64,000 bases of DNA from Blastomussa wellsi (lineage: Eukaryota > Cnidaria > Anthozoa > Scleractinia > Plerogyridae). Numbering within the stretch: the first letter of the stretch is position 1; each line of letters opens with the position of its first letter. The stretch is from positions 4,617,517-4,681,516 of the forward strand of contig OX393568.1 in the NCBI GenBank assembly GCA_947652115.1, in the 5' to 3' direction. The position numbers and the translations under genes were made by a program. The notes beneath the pieces were generated by a model that did no database searches, had not been told where the DNA came from, and was given only the letters and a program-made list of their open reading frames with translations. This document shows positions 1-12,018 of the stretch, one piece after another.

Positions 1-3000
1 CCTAACGCAAGTTTACACAAGAAACGCATTCTCTCCAAATGCCCCAAATACCGTCCGAACGAGCCATATATCACTAGTATGGAACAAATCCGTGATGTTA
101 GTGGGCTAGTATAGTTTATAAACATACTGTGCGCAGCGGAATCCAAGATTTACAAGTCTGATATCTACTCACGTGGACATGTTTTTGTTGATAAAAACAT
201 CGTGATAAATAGTCGACGTAAGGTCAAGTCAGTGAATGTGTGACATCGCAGGACGACGATTTCCGTTAAAGCTAGCAGTGAGGACTGACCAGGAGAAAGC
301 TCTTTTGTAAGCAGAAAAGTGCTTCCTCTCGAATTGCAAGAGACTGGTGCGTCGCAAATTTGATCGGTATTTTATACAAGGTTGTGGACTTTGTTTGTCT
401 GAATACACCGATAAGGCAGAATCAAATACAAGGTATTTAAAAACTTTCTAGGTGACTTGAAAAAGTTAACCTTTAGTTAATAGCTTTGAGACTTATTAAT
501 GAAAAAAACAAACACCGTTGTTCTCTAAGGTGCTCTTCTATGGAACTTCTACGGATACCGATGGCATTTTAGTAACCATTTGCACAAAAATTCATTTTTC
601 AAAGCAAAATATTTTAAATTACCTCAGTTTCAGATGTTATTTTACTTTGCTGCACTCAATTTCTGGTGTTGAAAGCCCGTTTGTTCAAGTTGTCCTCCAT
701 CTGGCATTAAAACTCGACAAAACTTGTCCACACAGAATACACGAAGCTGTTAATACAATTATTCCTTATGTCTCACAGCGCAGATTGGTAGTTGGACCGC
801 AATCCTAATCTGTTTGGCGTGATAACTTTTTTTAAAAACGCATTCCAGTTTGGGGCGTTGACGGTTTGATATATAGCTAGACGAATACATGTAGTGCCCC
901 GGTGTAAATGTTCAACGTTGTTGAAACCGGTTGGTGGCCTTTTCCAACAAAAACATCGAAACAACAACACCCTAGTCATTACAAGTTTTATTTCTTTGCG
1001 TTGTTACATTCTCCGGTTAATCTAACCCTTGTTTAGATAGTGAGATGTTACAAGGTACATCGATGCAATCAGACACACTCGTCATCTGAAATCAGCATTC
1101 GGGTAGTTCCCCTTGCGTGGCGCAGTCTCTGCCATGTGAAATAAATTGTCAAACATTCCTCCACCAAGGGAAGATTCCAGTTGTATGTTTGTGGTTTTCT
1201 TAGTCGCGATCGAGCAAAGTATGACGAGATTTGTTGCTCTTTGCGCAAAGGAATGTTTATCAGGGCTAGATTAGCCAATTTGTCAGACATATTTTTCCAG
1301 GGTCATACATGAGCGTACATGCAAAGCTGAAGTCACTTATCCAAATATTACACGAAGATCCTATCAAGCTGTATAAGGGCCTATTGTGCTTGTTTGCGGT
1401 TTTAATGAGCGCAGATTTTAGTGATGAATGTTGTTCTTTGTGATTTGTTACATTCCTCGTCTAGTCTGGTCATTCCAGGGGTGTGACCTGTGTCGTTAGC
1501 AGTTCAACCCTTGTTCAGACCGTGCGCGTGCATGTTCGGTAAACTCCTGGGGGTGGTACCCCCATGTATGGGCTTTATAGCATGATATAGGTATGTGTCG
1601 CGGGATAAGGTATGTTTCTTTTGAGGTATATAATTTTTGGTACCTAACTTGTATCGTCTAAAATTGCAGTGCGTAAACAGCAAGCTAAACGAGAAAGAAT
1701 TAAGACACAATCCGCTAAAAGTATTTAAAACGTTACAAGAACAAATACGATTGACCCGTCCATACCTTTTTTAACACGTTTTCAGTTTTCGTGTTTTTCT
1801 TTTTTAATAGGGTGTCATTTTTCGGGTTTGGGCCTTTTAAATAGGGTATCAACTTCCGTTTCCTCTAAAAAGTCAGGGGGTTCAGAATCTTCGCGGCACA
1901 CACCTATCCGAAATGTAAGGTAGTACTCCCCCTGGTGGACACGGGGGGGGGGGGGGGTTGCTCTACACAGACTAGTCCCTGATTCGTTCAACATTCTGTA
2001 GTCTGTCAGATAACTTATCAAGAAGCTAGATCATGGCAAAGTTTCTGTGATCACGGTGATATGATACCGTGGTGTTTTCAAGCATTCTGCTTTGTTTATT
2101 TCTGCCCTCTCACTGCATGCATGCAGTAAAATGTATCAAAGACCCAAAGCGTGTTTTTCGTTTGCCGTCGGGTCCGTTACGTTCGTAATAACCTGGGCTA
2201 TATTCGACAAAAGCGCTCTGATATTTGTAATAGTGACCTGTCAAACCGGTTGATAACTGTTTTTTTCCTGGGTATTTTAAACTGGACAGTACCATGCATT
2301 CGCCCACCTGAGCCCAGGACTAAGTTCTTTTTTTTGCGGACGAGAAACGCTGGGAACGAGAATGCCCAAAATACTTATCATTGGGCGGGTTTAGTGTGCT
2401 TACTTGGTAATTGGAAAATCATTTTCTGTAACATGCAGCTAAATTCCATCGGTATTGCTGAGTTCATGTCATTCTCTGTGCATAGTTTAGTTTTTAGAGT
2501 TTTCTTCGCTTAATTTGTCACGTTTTGGCCTGTGATTTCGCGAATGAACTTTTTGTGTGCGAACGCAAAGCGTCGCCGCGCCGGAGGAAAAAATTCACCA
2601 AACATTTCACTGTTATTTTTGTCGTTTGAATTGTCGATGAATTCACGGTTTATTTCCCGGAGCCTGGACGGCAGATTCGCCAAACAGCAAAACTGATTGT
2701 AAACTGTAACGAGTTATAAAACAAATAGGTAAAGACGTACCTTCTTTCTCGAGACGATGTCCATACAGACTGATCCTACATGTCACCGGGCCGAGCTTCA
2801 ATGGATTAGTTTTTCTCGAAATTGTAACCAAATCTTGGTCCTTTTTTCAGATTAATCAAATTCGGGTTAATTGATTTTTTTGGAACGAACGAAAGACTGT
2901 GTTATAAGATATGGCTTTTTGATGTCGGCAAACAATCGGACAATTTAAAATTCGTGTTAGCCTGTTTTTCTTTTGCCTGGAGGGATGGAGCGTTCATTCA

Positions 3001-3638
3001 TCGCCGTGGAATTCCACCAAAGAGCTCCTTTTGTTACTTTCTGTGTTTCTCTACTTGAAAACAATTTTCATTGTAGTTCACTTCAATTTCTAATTAACTT
3101 TTGTTATTCAGAATTTAAAATAGCACGTTTTAAAATACCACGATGGCAAGTTTCTCTTTGAGGAAAACTCATAATCAAATAAGCTTTTTGTGCCAACACA
3201 CGGTGCTACAGAACTGAAAACATTAGCCTTTTGAAACTTGCCACCATATTCTGTATGTCAACAAAAAAAGCCGCGCGAAGCCTCCGGGCGACCCACCCAC
3301 CACGCATTGATTGCAGTGCGTCACTTTTCAGTACAGCCGATATGGGCAACGGTCTAACTTGAAAACAAAATGCAAAAAACACTTTGCATAGCATAATAAA
3401 CTGCCGAATATGTAGGCACTGTTCATTGGTCTTCATGCATCTGAATGGCCGCATTTGACTCTTGGCCGGCAAAATTTAGCCCCTGTTTACATCGCTTGAA
3501 TGGAAACGATAAACCGGAAATGAACACATAAACGATGAGGTAGAGTTCCCAAAACATTACCGCTTATAAAACCCTGCGGCGATTTGCCTTTCATTCCATG
3601 GCCTTTGTGTGGCCCTATGCGGGTACCGTTACCAAATA
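1..3638. other. Non-genic stretch
   Basis: No coding exon, RNA gene or clear transposon is recognisable. Open frames are short and look like chance. The only repeated matter I see is at about 1.54-1.95 kb: a GC-rich, G-run-containing segment with related copies near 7.9, 14.8 and 30.2 kb. Confidence 0.6.
1543..1950. repeat. Dispersed repeat with 'GGGGTAC..CCCAT' core and poly-G run
   Basis: The segment contains a 'ggtacccccatgtatgggc' core, then 'ggtatgtgtcgcgggata', then 'aatagggt' phrases and a 15-base G run ending near 1959. Very similar wording recurs at 30227-30325 and in part at 7930-8060 and 14820-14875. This indicates one dispersed, heavily decayed family. Its class is unknown to me. 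Confidence 0.5.
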
Positions 3639-3808
3639 CACCTTATTCCAAAATGGCCGCTGATTTACTATGCACATACAAATTGGCCCTTGTTGTCTCG
3701 TTCAAGATAAAATATTCTTTTGATTGTGAGCTTAAAAACGAGGCAATAAGGGCTAATTTGAATACCAACAAAATAATACTAAGATGGTAGCCATTTTGGA
3801 ATAAGGTG
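3639..3808. mobile_element. Short inverted-repeat transposon (MITE), TA-flanked
   Basis: The ends are 'CACCTTATTCCAAAATGGC' and its exact reverse complement, 170 bp apart, with a TA dinucleotide on both sides (3637-3638 and 3809-3810). TA duplication and this size fit a non-autonomous Tc1/mariner-type element. The interior has no coding capacity. Confidence 0.7.
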
Positions 3809-3810
3809 TA

Positions 3811-5436
3811 TTAAGGGTGGGCAATTTATAATTAGGTGGGTTCAATGTCATGTTCTGCGGAATATGACACCTTGTTTTCGGCTATTTATTTGGCGGGTGA
3901 ATACACTGTTAATAAGGCAGATTTGATTGGGTCAATTACGCGTATTTAACCGTTTATTCGCGGCATTTCTCAAGTTTTAAATTAGCCCCTTTATTGCTGC
4001 GCAAATTAATGAAGTTCATGTTAATTTTTTTGGACAGGCTTGCATCGTAACAAATGCCGCTGAGATATCCCCAAACGATGATCAGTCAAAAATTGAGTGG
4101 CTTTACCTTGATATGCGAATCAAGTCAATAAATCCTGCTTCGCCGAGTGCAACCATGATGTTTTAAAATAAATTAACGCCCGGCTCGGAACTCTTCAGGA
4201 CAACCTCAACCTGCAATCAGAGTTATTTTCTCGCACAGTCAAGAACGTCTGACCGAAGGCTGTGAGGACACCCAGACACGGCCTTAACCGTGTTCACGTT
4301 CAGACAATCGCTAATTACTGAAAACGAAACTTAATTGAATGAAAGATAACAAAAGGAATTTAAACGTACCGAAACTATATTATTTAAAAACATTCTTGCA
4401 TCAAATTTCATTGCAACTTAGACGCGCAGTGTCATGAATTCCACTCTTCCAACATTTTATTTAAGGGCATTTTCTATTATTTGTTGTTTAGCTTAAACAA
4501 CAAAGAATCGCTTTTCAATCACCTTATGCTTAGAGGTCTCCGGATTTTTTTCCGTAATTTTTCAAAGTATCGGACCAGAGATCAACTTGCATCAATTGGT
4601 GTGCCTGAACTTTGGCCTTCTTAGAAATGTTTTGTTGCGACCGCTTCTTTTTAGCTTTCTCATCTTACCAATTGATACACCGTATATCTGCTTTTTAAAA
4701 TCTTAGATCACTTGCCTTTTTTGCTTCCGTTATGTGACATTCTTCTACATTGCTCAAAAAGGATTAACTATTCAGAGATGTGTCCAAATAATAACAGAGC
4801 TCGCACAAACTCGGATTTACCGCTATGGACTCGTGAAAAGAACTCTTTGTACCCTTGTTACTTTTTTAATTTGTGTTACAAGAAATCCTGCGAAGGCGCC
4901 GTGGAGTAATGGTCAGTGCGTTGGATTCCTGTATCGAACGACCGGGCTTTGTGCTGTTATTGGACGAGAAACCGCCAGAGTGGCTCGTAGTGGCTCTTTC
5001 TACACAGGCAATCTGTTAGCCATAAAAACATGACATAGTTGATTATGAACTTGAATTTGCTTAATGCAATCGTTTCTTTAGAACGATTGACCGAGCTCAA
5101 ACCTTAGGCTCGATCACTAGCCGCTGTTCGGGAAATTAGCCCGGGTCCAAGACCAGACTCGAGAGGTTGCGGAACCCACCATGCACCAAACCTGCGATCA
5201 GGGGAAGGGTGGTACTAGCACATATTCAAAAGTTATTATTATGATCATAATTTCAGCGTTTTAAAATTTTCCATATTTTTCTCAGTGTTTGCTGGTGGGA
5301 AATGTATATGAAATGCATTTCAAGCTGCGCTCAATGTAGACCTACTTAGATGAGATGAGTTGATGACCTTACCTCGAACTGGCCTTCCCGACTGCATACG
5401 CGTATTGACCTGTTTTTCGATATTATGGATGCGTTA
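3811..5436. other. Non-genic stretch
   Basis: No gene is recognisable. Near 4897-4950 there is a phrase resembling a tRNA A box followed by a weak B-box-like sequence, but it does not fold into a tRNA and is not called. Confidence 0.5.
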
Positions 5437-5444
5437 CCGGACAG

Positions 5445-5951
5445 TAGGCCTAGACACAAATATCCCGAAAAATGCTCTAAAAATCTCTCTGGAAATTCTC
5501 AATTTTTTCCCTAAAAATCCCTCCAAAAATCTCTAACTATCCCCAAAAGTTTCTAAAAGTTCCTAAATATCCCAAAATGTTCTAAAAAATCTCTATTTTT
5601 CTCACAATTATTTTTTTAATGAAACCTTAGCGCTCCGGGCTCCGCCATGTTTGAAACTTGCTTCCCTTGGAATGATGGGGTATATTAGAAATGGGAGATA
5701 TGGGAAACACCGCTGCACAATTGGATTGCAGTCTAGCAGTCACCAACTCACCAAGAATAGTAAACAATGGGACAAAATTTTCATTTCATAGGAATTTTAA
5801 ATAAAACGGCAAAGAATATAGAACAATTTTTGTTCCAAATCATCTAAAAATCCCCAAAAATCCCATTTTTTTCTAAAAATCCCCAAAATTTCTAAACATC
5901 TCCTGATTCTATAAAAATCCTAAAAAATCCGGCTTTTTGTGTCTAGGCCTA
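5445..5951. mobile_element. hAT-like MITE with AT-rich degenerate interior
   Basis: The terminal inverted repeats are TAGGCCTAGACACAAA (5445-5460) and its reverse complement (5936-5951). An identical 8-base direct repeat, CCGGACAG, flanks both sides (5437-5444, 5952-5959). An 8-bp target duplication with short TAG-type ends is the signature of hAT transposons. Both arms of the interior consist of degenerate 'CTAAAAATCCC' repeats, so the element is non-autonomous. Confidence 0.75.
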
Positions 5952-6142
5952 CCGGACAGATTATAAAGAGGGGCAATATCCTTGAGTGCATCTCATACCT
6001 GTTAAGATAATTGACTGATAAAATTTGACCTGGAGCTGAACCGTGCAGTCACTCCGTTTGACTCTAAATGTTTTATTAACTCGGTTTCCATTGATTCCCT
6101 GCTTCCTTAGTGATTCTATCCATCCTATCCAACCTGCATTGA

Positions 6143-6517
6143 CGCATTTCATGCTTTGGCTGTTGTAATGCTTTGTTACAAAACCGTGCTGCTCGAATTT
6201 TAACCTCTTCCTGTTACGACACGTATGTTGAAGATTTACTTAGGAAACTTTGGTGGAGAAAACTAAGTACTCAGCGACAAATGCAGAAAGCTATAATGGT
6301 CTATAAATCGTTAAATGGCCTTACACCTGAGTATCTGAGTGAGCTATTTGTCAACCGTTCTGACATTACTGATTATATATTGAGGGACTCCGTGAACAAA
6401 CTAGCTGTTCCAATGCCCCGCACTAACTTTTTGAACAACAGCTTTAGCTATAGTGGTGCGGTACTTTGCAACAGCTTACCTTCCGATAACAAAATTTTCG
6501 AGCAGCTTGAATTTTAA
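6143..6517 (+). pseudogene. LINE (non-LTR retrotransposon) reverse-transcriptase 3' fragment
   Basis: An open frame of about 115 codons reads LLQNRAARIL, then KAIMVYKSLNGLTPEYL, SELFVNRSDITDY and SFSYSGAVLCNSLP. This is the wording found at the C-terminal end of CR1/L2-type LINE reverse transcriptase proteins in cnidarians and other invertebrates. It begins after an upstream in-frame stop with no start codon and lacks the catalytic RT domain, so it is a 5'-truncated relic. No second fragment of the same element is visible nearby. Confidence 0.7.
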
Positions 6518-7135
6518 GTGGAGGGTTAATTGGACGTTCTGGAAAAACCACTAGAAAGTTGCGTTCTCGCATATTGTAGTTTATCAGGAATGATTCCGTT
6601 CAGAATAATTAACATTTTAATTTTAAATTTCTCATGCGTGTGTGTTTTTTTTTGACAAAAAACAGGGAGGGCACGACCCCCCCCCCATGGCCCCTCCCCT
6701 TTCTACGGCCCTGTTATTACGAAAACTGAACTAGATTCCAGGCAATCTTATGATTCTGTCGTCTGTCAAAGATAACGGACTACACGATTGTTCATCGCTT
6801 TATAGCCAAGAGTTTGGAATGATAAGCGAGAGATAAGTTGGTTATCGGTTCTACTATCAGCGATACAAATCTCAATCTTGCTCTGAGGATACCAAAGGCT
6901 ATCTTTGAATATAAGTCGGTGTTTTTTGATCTCCTCGTTTGATTGGGCTAAATTAGTGACTGTGGTATTTCTCAACCGGCTGTGGCAAGGTCTTGTAAGT
7001 ATGAAATAAACAAAAGAATACTGAACGAGGAATTTTGTTTTGGCAATGTTTCAGCTTTGAAAATGTATAAAGAAGCCATCGTTGTTTCTTTTCAGTTAAT
7101 TGTTGTCTCTTTTGTGTTTTTCTATACCTTGGTAA

Positions 7136-7450
7136 AGTGTTATTTTAAAAGGCCACTGAAACGAAATTTTCGTGTCTGGGATTTTTGCGTAATTTTGTAC
7201 TTTGAACCACGCTGATCACCTTGTGCGAATTCGTTTTGGCCAAAAGAAATGGAACAGTGCTAATTTTTTACGGCTGAAAAGTGTCTTTTTGCTCCAAATC
7301 ATGTCCGGGGCTTAAAAGAGCATTTTCCGCGATCCGTAAGCGGACAAAAAGACTTAAGTTGACAGTATTTGTAAATAAGGATCAAACTTTATAATTATGC
7401 AAAAATCTCGAATAAAAAAATTTCGTTTTAGTAGCACTTTAAGTTTTCGA
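7136..7450. repeat. Foldback / inverted-repeat element
   Basis: The segment at about 7140-7208 ('ccactgaaacgaaatttt' to 'gtactttgaacc') reappears inverted at about 7378-7445. The two arms are imperfect and about 70 bp long. I did not identify a target duplication, so the outer limits are approximate. Confidence 0.5.
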
Positions 7451-7924
7451 AGGTAATGTTGGACATTACCAAATATAACTATATTCATGTTATGTACCCA
7501 GGTTGAGACGGAATTCAAATTAAATAGTCGGCATACCCTTCGTGCAAGCTGTAATTTCATCTTACGAGCCCAAATCTGTGAAATTGATTTCGGTCGCTTA
7601 AATTTTATAAAGTAGACGTGAAAACTGCAAAGGACCGCAAGCGATAATGCTGCTAGTTGACGAAGGATCCGCAAGAGACCTAATCAGTTCCAATAAGAAC
7701 GATACAGCTGGCCACGGTTGCAGCCCTGCTTTATCGGTTTCTGTCGAGTTGCTGTCCCGCAAAGTCATCTTTTTCACGTAGGATCAGCCTTGCAGTTATG
7801 TTTGCTTATTAAATTTTGCATTTTTAAGAGGAGATTTGCTCATGTATAAGACAAGTTTCTGAAGTTTGCCACCAGGGGAAAATACCCAACAACATTGCTT
7901 CACTTCTCCTGTCCACTTCATGTT

Positions 7925-8775
7925 TGCCCGTCGGGCAACCACCGGGAGGGGGGGTACTAGCATATGAAAGGGGAGGGGATGCTCGTCGTCTCGCTTAGGG
8001 GTGTAAATTTCGGGTTTTGGTCCGGCTCGCTTAGGGTGCAAAACGCCATTATATTTAGCCGTGAAGGTCAACTTGTTGGGTGATAAACTACTCCTCAATA
8101 GAGCGTTTTCACTCACGTGACCAAAAAATAAATCGAAATCCATTCAGTGGACAGAGTCAAGAAACTACGATATTATAGAAGAGAAATAATAATACACTTC
8201 TTCAAGTTTCCTAATACTTAAACTTCTCAAATGAATAAAACTCGCGATGTCGCGGCACAGGCGGACAATACGTTGTATGTGATTTACGTGACATAACGTA
8301 AGAGAATGTATGAGAGAAGTTCGAAAATTGCCATAAATTCTACGTGTTGAACTGAGAATGCAAATAAAAATGACTCAACTTGTGCTTTACTTGCGTTATT
8401 TGGATGTCTCTGTGGTCTTTCTGAGGTTTGCCCACGGGACAAACCTCAGAAGCAGCTTCATATTGCAAACCCAAAAAAATACTCAAGGCTGAAATTTTAG
8501 AATCAAAAAAATACCTGACATCAAAATTTCCAACCCAGCAAAATACAAGACTTAAATACGGGAGAAGTAAACAAGATTACAACGCTGAAAAGAAGTTCGA
8601 ATGAATATTTTTCTGATCCACTGATCGCAACGAAAACCCGAAACGAATAAGACCCCAAAAAATAAGTGACAGATCTCTTGACCCAAGAAAATACCGAGTA
8701 TGTAAATTTTCGACCCAAAAAAATACGTCGGACCCCCCGTCATGTATACTTCGAGTACCCCCCCCCCCCCACCTG
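7925..8775. repeat. Degenerate repeat region with 'ACCCAAAAAAATAC' motif
   Basis: Between 8465 and 8735 the motif 'cccaaaaaaatac' or a near variant occurs about six times at uneven intervals, ending in a C14 run near 8760. The left part (7930-8060) resembles the dispersed G-rich family seen at 1.5 kb. There is no coding potential I would defend. Confidence 0.4.
8417..8448. repeat. Short perfect hairpin
   Basis: CTGAGGTTTG and its reverse complement CAAACCTCAG are separated by about nine bases ('cccacggga'). The function is unknown. Confidence 0.5.
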
Positions 8776-9710
8776 GGAGCCAGGTAAACTTATCCTTTGT
8801 TTATTCTAGAAATAACTGTATTAAGAGCATATTTGCAAAAAAATTGTTTAGAGACCTCTTTTTGGGTTGAACTACAAGTTCAGTAACCCGTTGGAGTCTC
8901 GACCGGTTGAAGGATTTTGACGAGATTTAACGTCCCGTGCACGCTAAACTAAACCAATCTGAAACGATTATTGCATATATTTGATAATTAATTTCATTAT
9001 TGTAAAAAAAATTGTCATTGCATTCATTTTACATTAGCGATCTAGAGTTCTGCTTAATCAATTCTTCTGTTCTCACATTCATTGATGCCTAACTAAACTT
9101 TCGTGCCCATGCAATGGTATTTCCTTAGCCAAAGGTTAGTTTTTCAAGAAAATGTCTGTGTTCGAGTCAGTCGACAAGAAGAAAACAAATTTGGTCATTC
9201 TTACCTGGATATGGGAAATAGCTGCCCTTGTGGTTGAAAAAAGAGTGCGTTTCTTCGAAGGAACGCTGTGCAGTCTGTGCACGATCGCTAGTCAACACTG
9301 AAGAAGTTTTAAAAACTCGAGGACAGATACATGAATATGCAACACGGCAACAAGTTGCCCTTTGTGTGCGGATTCCAGGGAAATGTCTGTCGCCACTCTG
9401 CTTTGGTAAAATTCCCCGTAAAAAATCTTTGTTGTTATAGCGTTTTCGTGACTAACTGTCGGACGTTAAATCCGCTATCATTCTAATTGGACGGAAATCC
9501 TTCCGTCTTTACGAACCCTTTGAATTAAACGTCAGAAAAGTCCCCTTGGTGTTTCGATCTCAGCCGGCAATGCCAACAAAACACAAAACACCGGAAAATG
9601 CATAATTATTTACCGTAAAATTCCATTTCCAGTGAAATAGTAAAAAATATGAACTGGAAAAACTATTTACACTAGCTGTTAGCAACCAGTGTCAGTTTCC
9701 CGCGATGTAT

Positions 9711-9763
9711 GCAACCTCGTTCCCAGGGTCGTCTCCTTCCCTTCCCTGGGAACGAGGTTGTAA
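9711..9763. repeat. Perfect 17-bp inverted repeat (hairpin)
   Basis: CAACCTCGTTCCCAGGG and CCCTGGGAACGAGGTTG face each other across a spacer of about 15 bases. 'CCTCGTTCCCAGGG' is a phrase I associate with dispersed metazoan repeats. This is probably the two fused ends of a deleted inverted-repeat element. Confidence 0.6.
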
Positions 9764-11981
9764 TATATGTTGTCTTTAGCGTTTATACTGCAGCGATGTC
9801 AAACTGGCAGTTTAAAGGCCGATACCGTAAGTTGAGTCATCTTTGGTAATGCAAAAAATCACCTTTAATTAATAGTTTACCAAGGTAAAAACAGCAGAGG
9901 TAACTACACACAAAGAAGAAACAAGAATGTCTTCCAGTGAGATAGATTAAAAATAATTATAATTGGCAAATTAAACTTGGACATTTTTTCTAACCTTTGC
10001 AAGATGCCATCCGCGACGGAGCTTTCTTAACCTTTCTGTACCGATCTTCCACTTATAAGGCGTTAATTAAAAGCCAGTTGAGAGACAAGACCACCCTACT
10101 TTTGACATTAATTCGGTTTACGTGAAAAATCCTTGACTAAGCGGTCTGAGTACACAAGTATTAAAGCGTTTTTTGTGTCTGTACCACTTCACGCTTGTGT
10201 CGACACATATGTGCATACTTTTTTAATTTGTTGCCGCCAAATTTGCGAAGGCAATTTTAGGAGCCGTTAAGTATTATCTCATTCCAACTCTGGCCCTGAA
10301 GAAGACTAGTTGATACCAGTCGAAATGGCGACCAAGCCCAGTAAAACTTGTCCACAACCAAGTGCTGTGGTACTTGCCATGAAATTTCAAACGACTGTCT
10401 TGCTATTCCCTTCGAGTGAGTGCTTAGTACGTGCATCTCCAAGCTCCGTGAGATCCGGCAAATAATTATGCTATATGATATACACTCTTCATAACGTCGT
10501 GACGTGTGGCCCTCTGTATTCAAAAACCTGGTGTTTTTAAAACATATAATGAACCCGGGGGAGAAGGTGGGCGGGAAAGCGGGTATTTGCTTTTGCGTCA
10601 TAAGTGTGGCGTGGAGTTACAAAACATCGAAACATTTGGAGTGTGCAAAAATTTGTGTCTTTTTCTGATCGAGTATCCTCACCCAAAGACCGCATCTTAA
10701 ACAAAACAGGCATACCGCGAAAACTCTAACTAACCCCCCCCCCCCTCCAATTTTCGAACATGGCGAAATCCTCTTTTTCTTTTCATCTTTCCCTTTTAAG
10801 TGCATTTAAGAATGTTAATTCGAATTGTTTTTTAATATCATACTATGAAGAGGAGGGAAAATTGCCTGACAAATAAAGCAAGGCGTGTAGCAGTAGCTCT
10901 TAGTCTTCCTCGCCCGCGCGTGTCCGCTTCCTAAACGGTCGATGCCAGTTTTCGCGACCAGAAAGCTGTACGGATCACGCGTGATCGACCCCAGAATCTC
11001 TGTTGCACCATCTCTTACCACGATCACGTAGATGTTTTTCCTAGCCTGCGTTTCACTTATAGGCTAACCGCAAACAAATGCAAACCGGAGTGAAAGCGGA
11101 CAATGAAGCTTTTAAGTCAGTTACAACCATTGTTATCACTTGGTGCAGTAATTAATAAGAGCAGATATGAATCGTCCAGTTCGAAAAGCTTGGTTACATC
11201 TTCCGCTTATGGGAAATCAGTTTGCCAGTCTCACAATTTCCTAGATTTTTCCGCGAAAGAAAGAGATAAAAGAAATGTAAATCTAGGCATGTCCAAGAGG
11301 TCTTTAGACTTTCTAAAAGTCGTTCGCTTCCCGTTTCCAGTGTGAACTCGACTTGTAAGCAAAGGGAATTTGCGTAAATTCACGGGCGGATCGTCGTAAA
11401 TCCACGCGTGGATGTCAATCATTAACGTCACTGTTAAGCCAAGCAATACATATAAATAATTTTTGAACAGCGTTTACATTGTTTTTAATTTTTGATATAA
11501 AAAATTCAGACATTTACGGGGCTTATCAAATTTTAATAGCCCAACGGAATGTCCGCATAAAAGTTTTACTTATGTTTGTTTTTCGATCACTGATACCGAT
11601 TTCGTTCACATTCCAGTTCCAGGAGTCCATGCCACTGTTTTACGTAGAAGTGGCGTTTGCCTAACCACAGCAAATTAAATTAAGAAATAAAACTTTCCAT
11701 CGAACAGTCTACGCCACTTATTAGCCAAGGCAAATCCTGTTAAAAGTCTTTGAACCGCAGTGATAATCGACCCGGAAATAATGCGCACAGTAAACCACAA
11801 AGGTCTTTCAAAAATAAACTTGTGAAATGTAAATAAACGCGAACTATTTTTATGTTTTATTGTTTTTTTTTCTTAATGTAAACGTTTTTATCAGATTAAA
11901 GAAGAAAGGTCTCTCGTAGATTTTTTAAATTTATGTTTTCTTACTTTCGATGTTAATAAGCAGGTTTTCAATTTCTCATGA

Positions 11982-12018
11982 GTGACGTCATGATTCAGCA
12001 GGAACCGGAATGGCGGAC
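11982..12018 (+). promoter_or_regulatory. Promoter-like motif cluster without an identified gene
   Basis: Within about 37 bases there is a CRE-like TGACGTCA, an overlapping TGATTCAGCA (NF-E2/AP-1-like), an ETS-like CCGGAA and a YY1-like AATGGCGG. The YY1-like site coincides with an ATG that opens a frame of only 17 codons. Such clusters often mark TATA-less promoters. No downstream exon could be identified. Confidence 0.3.

Noticed and set aside
4880..4960. Possible tRNA gene (A-box-like 'tggagtaatgg')
   Set aside because: It has no complete cloverleaf and the B-box-like sequence is displaced and imperfect. At best it is a worn SINE head.
10257..10601. 114-codon open frame on the minus strand
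   Set aside because: There is no recognisable domain, poor continuity and no splice context. It is likely chance.
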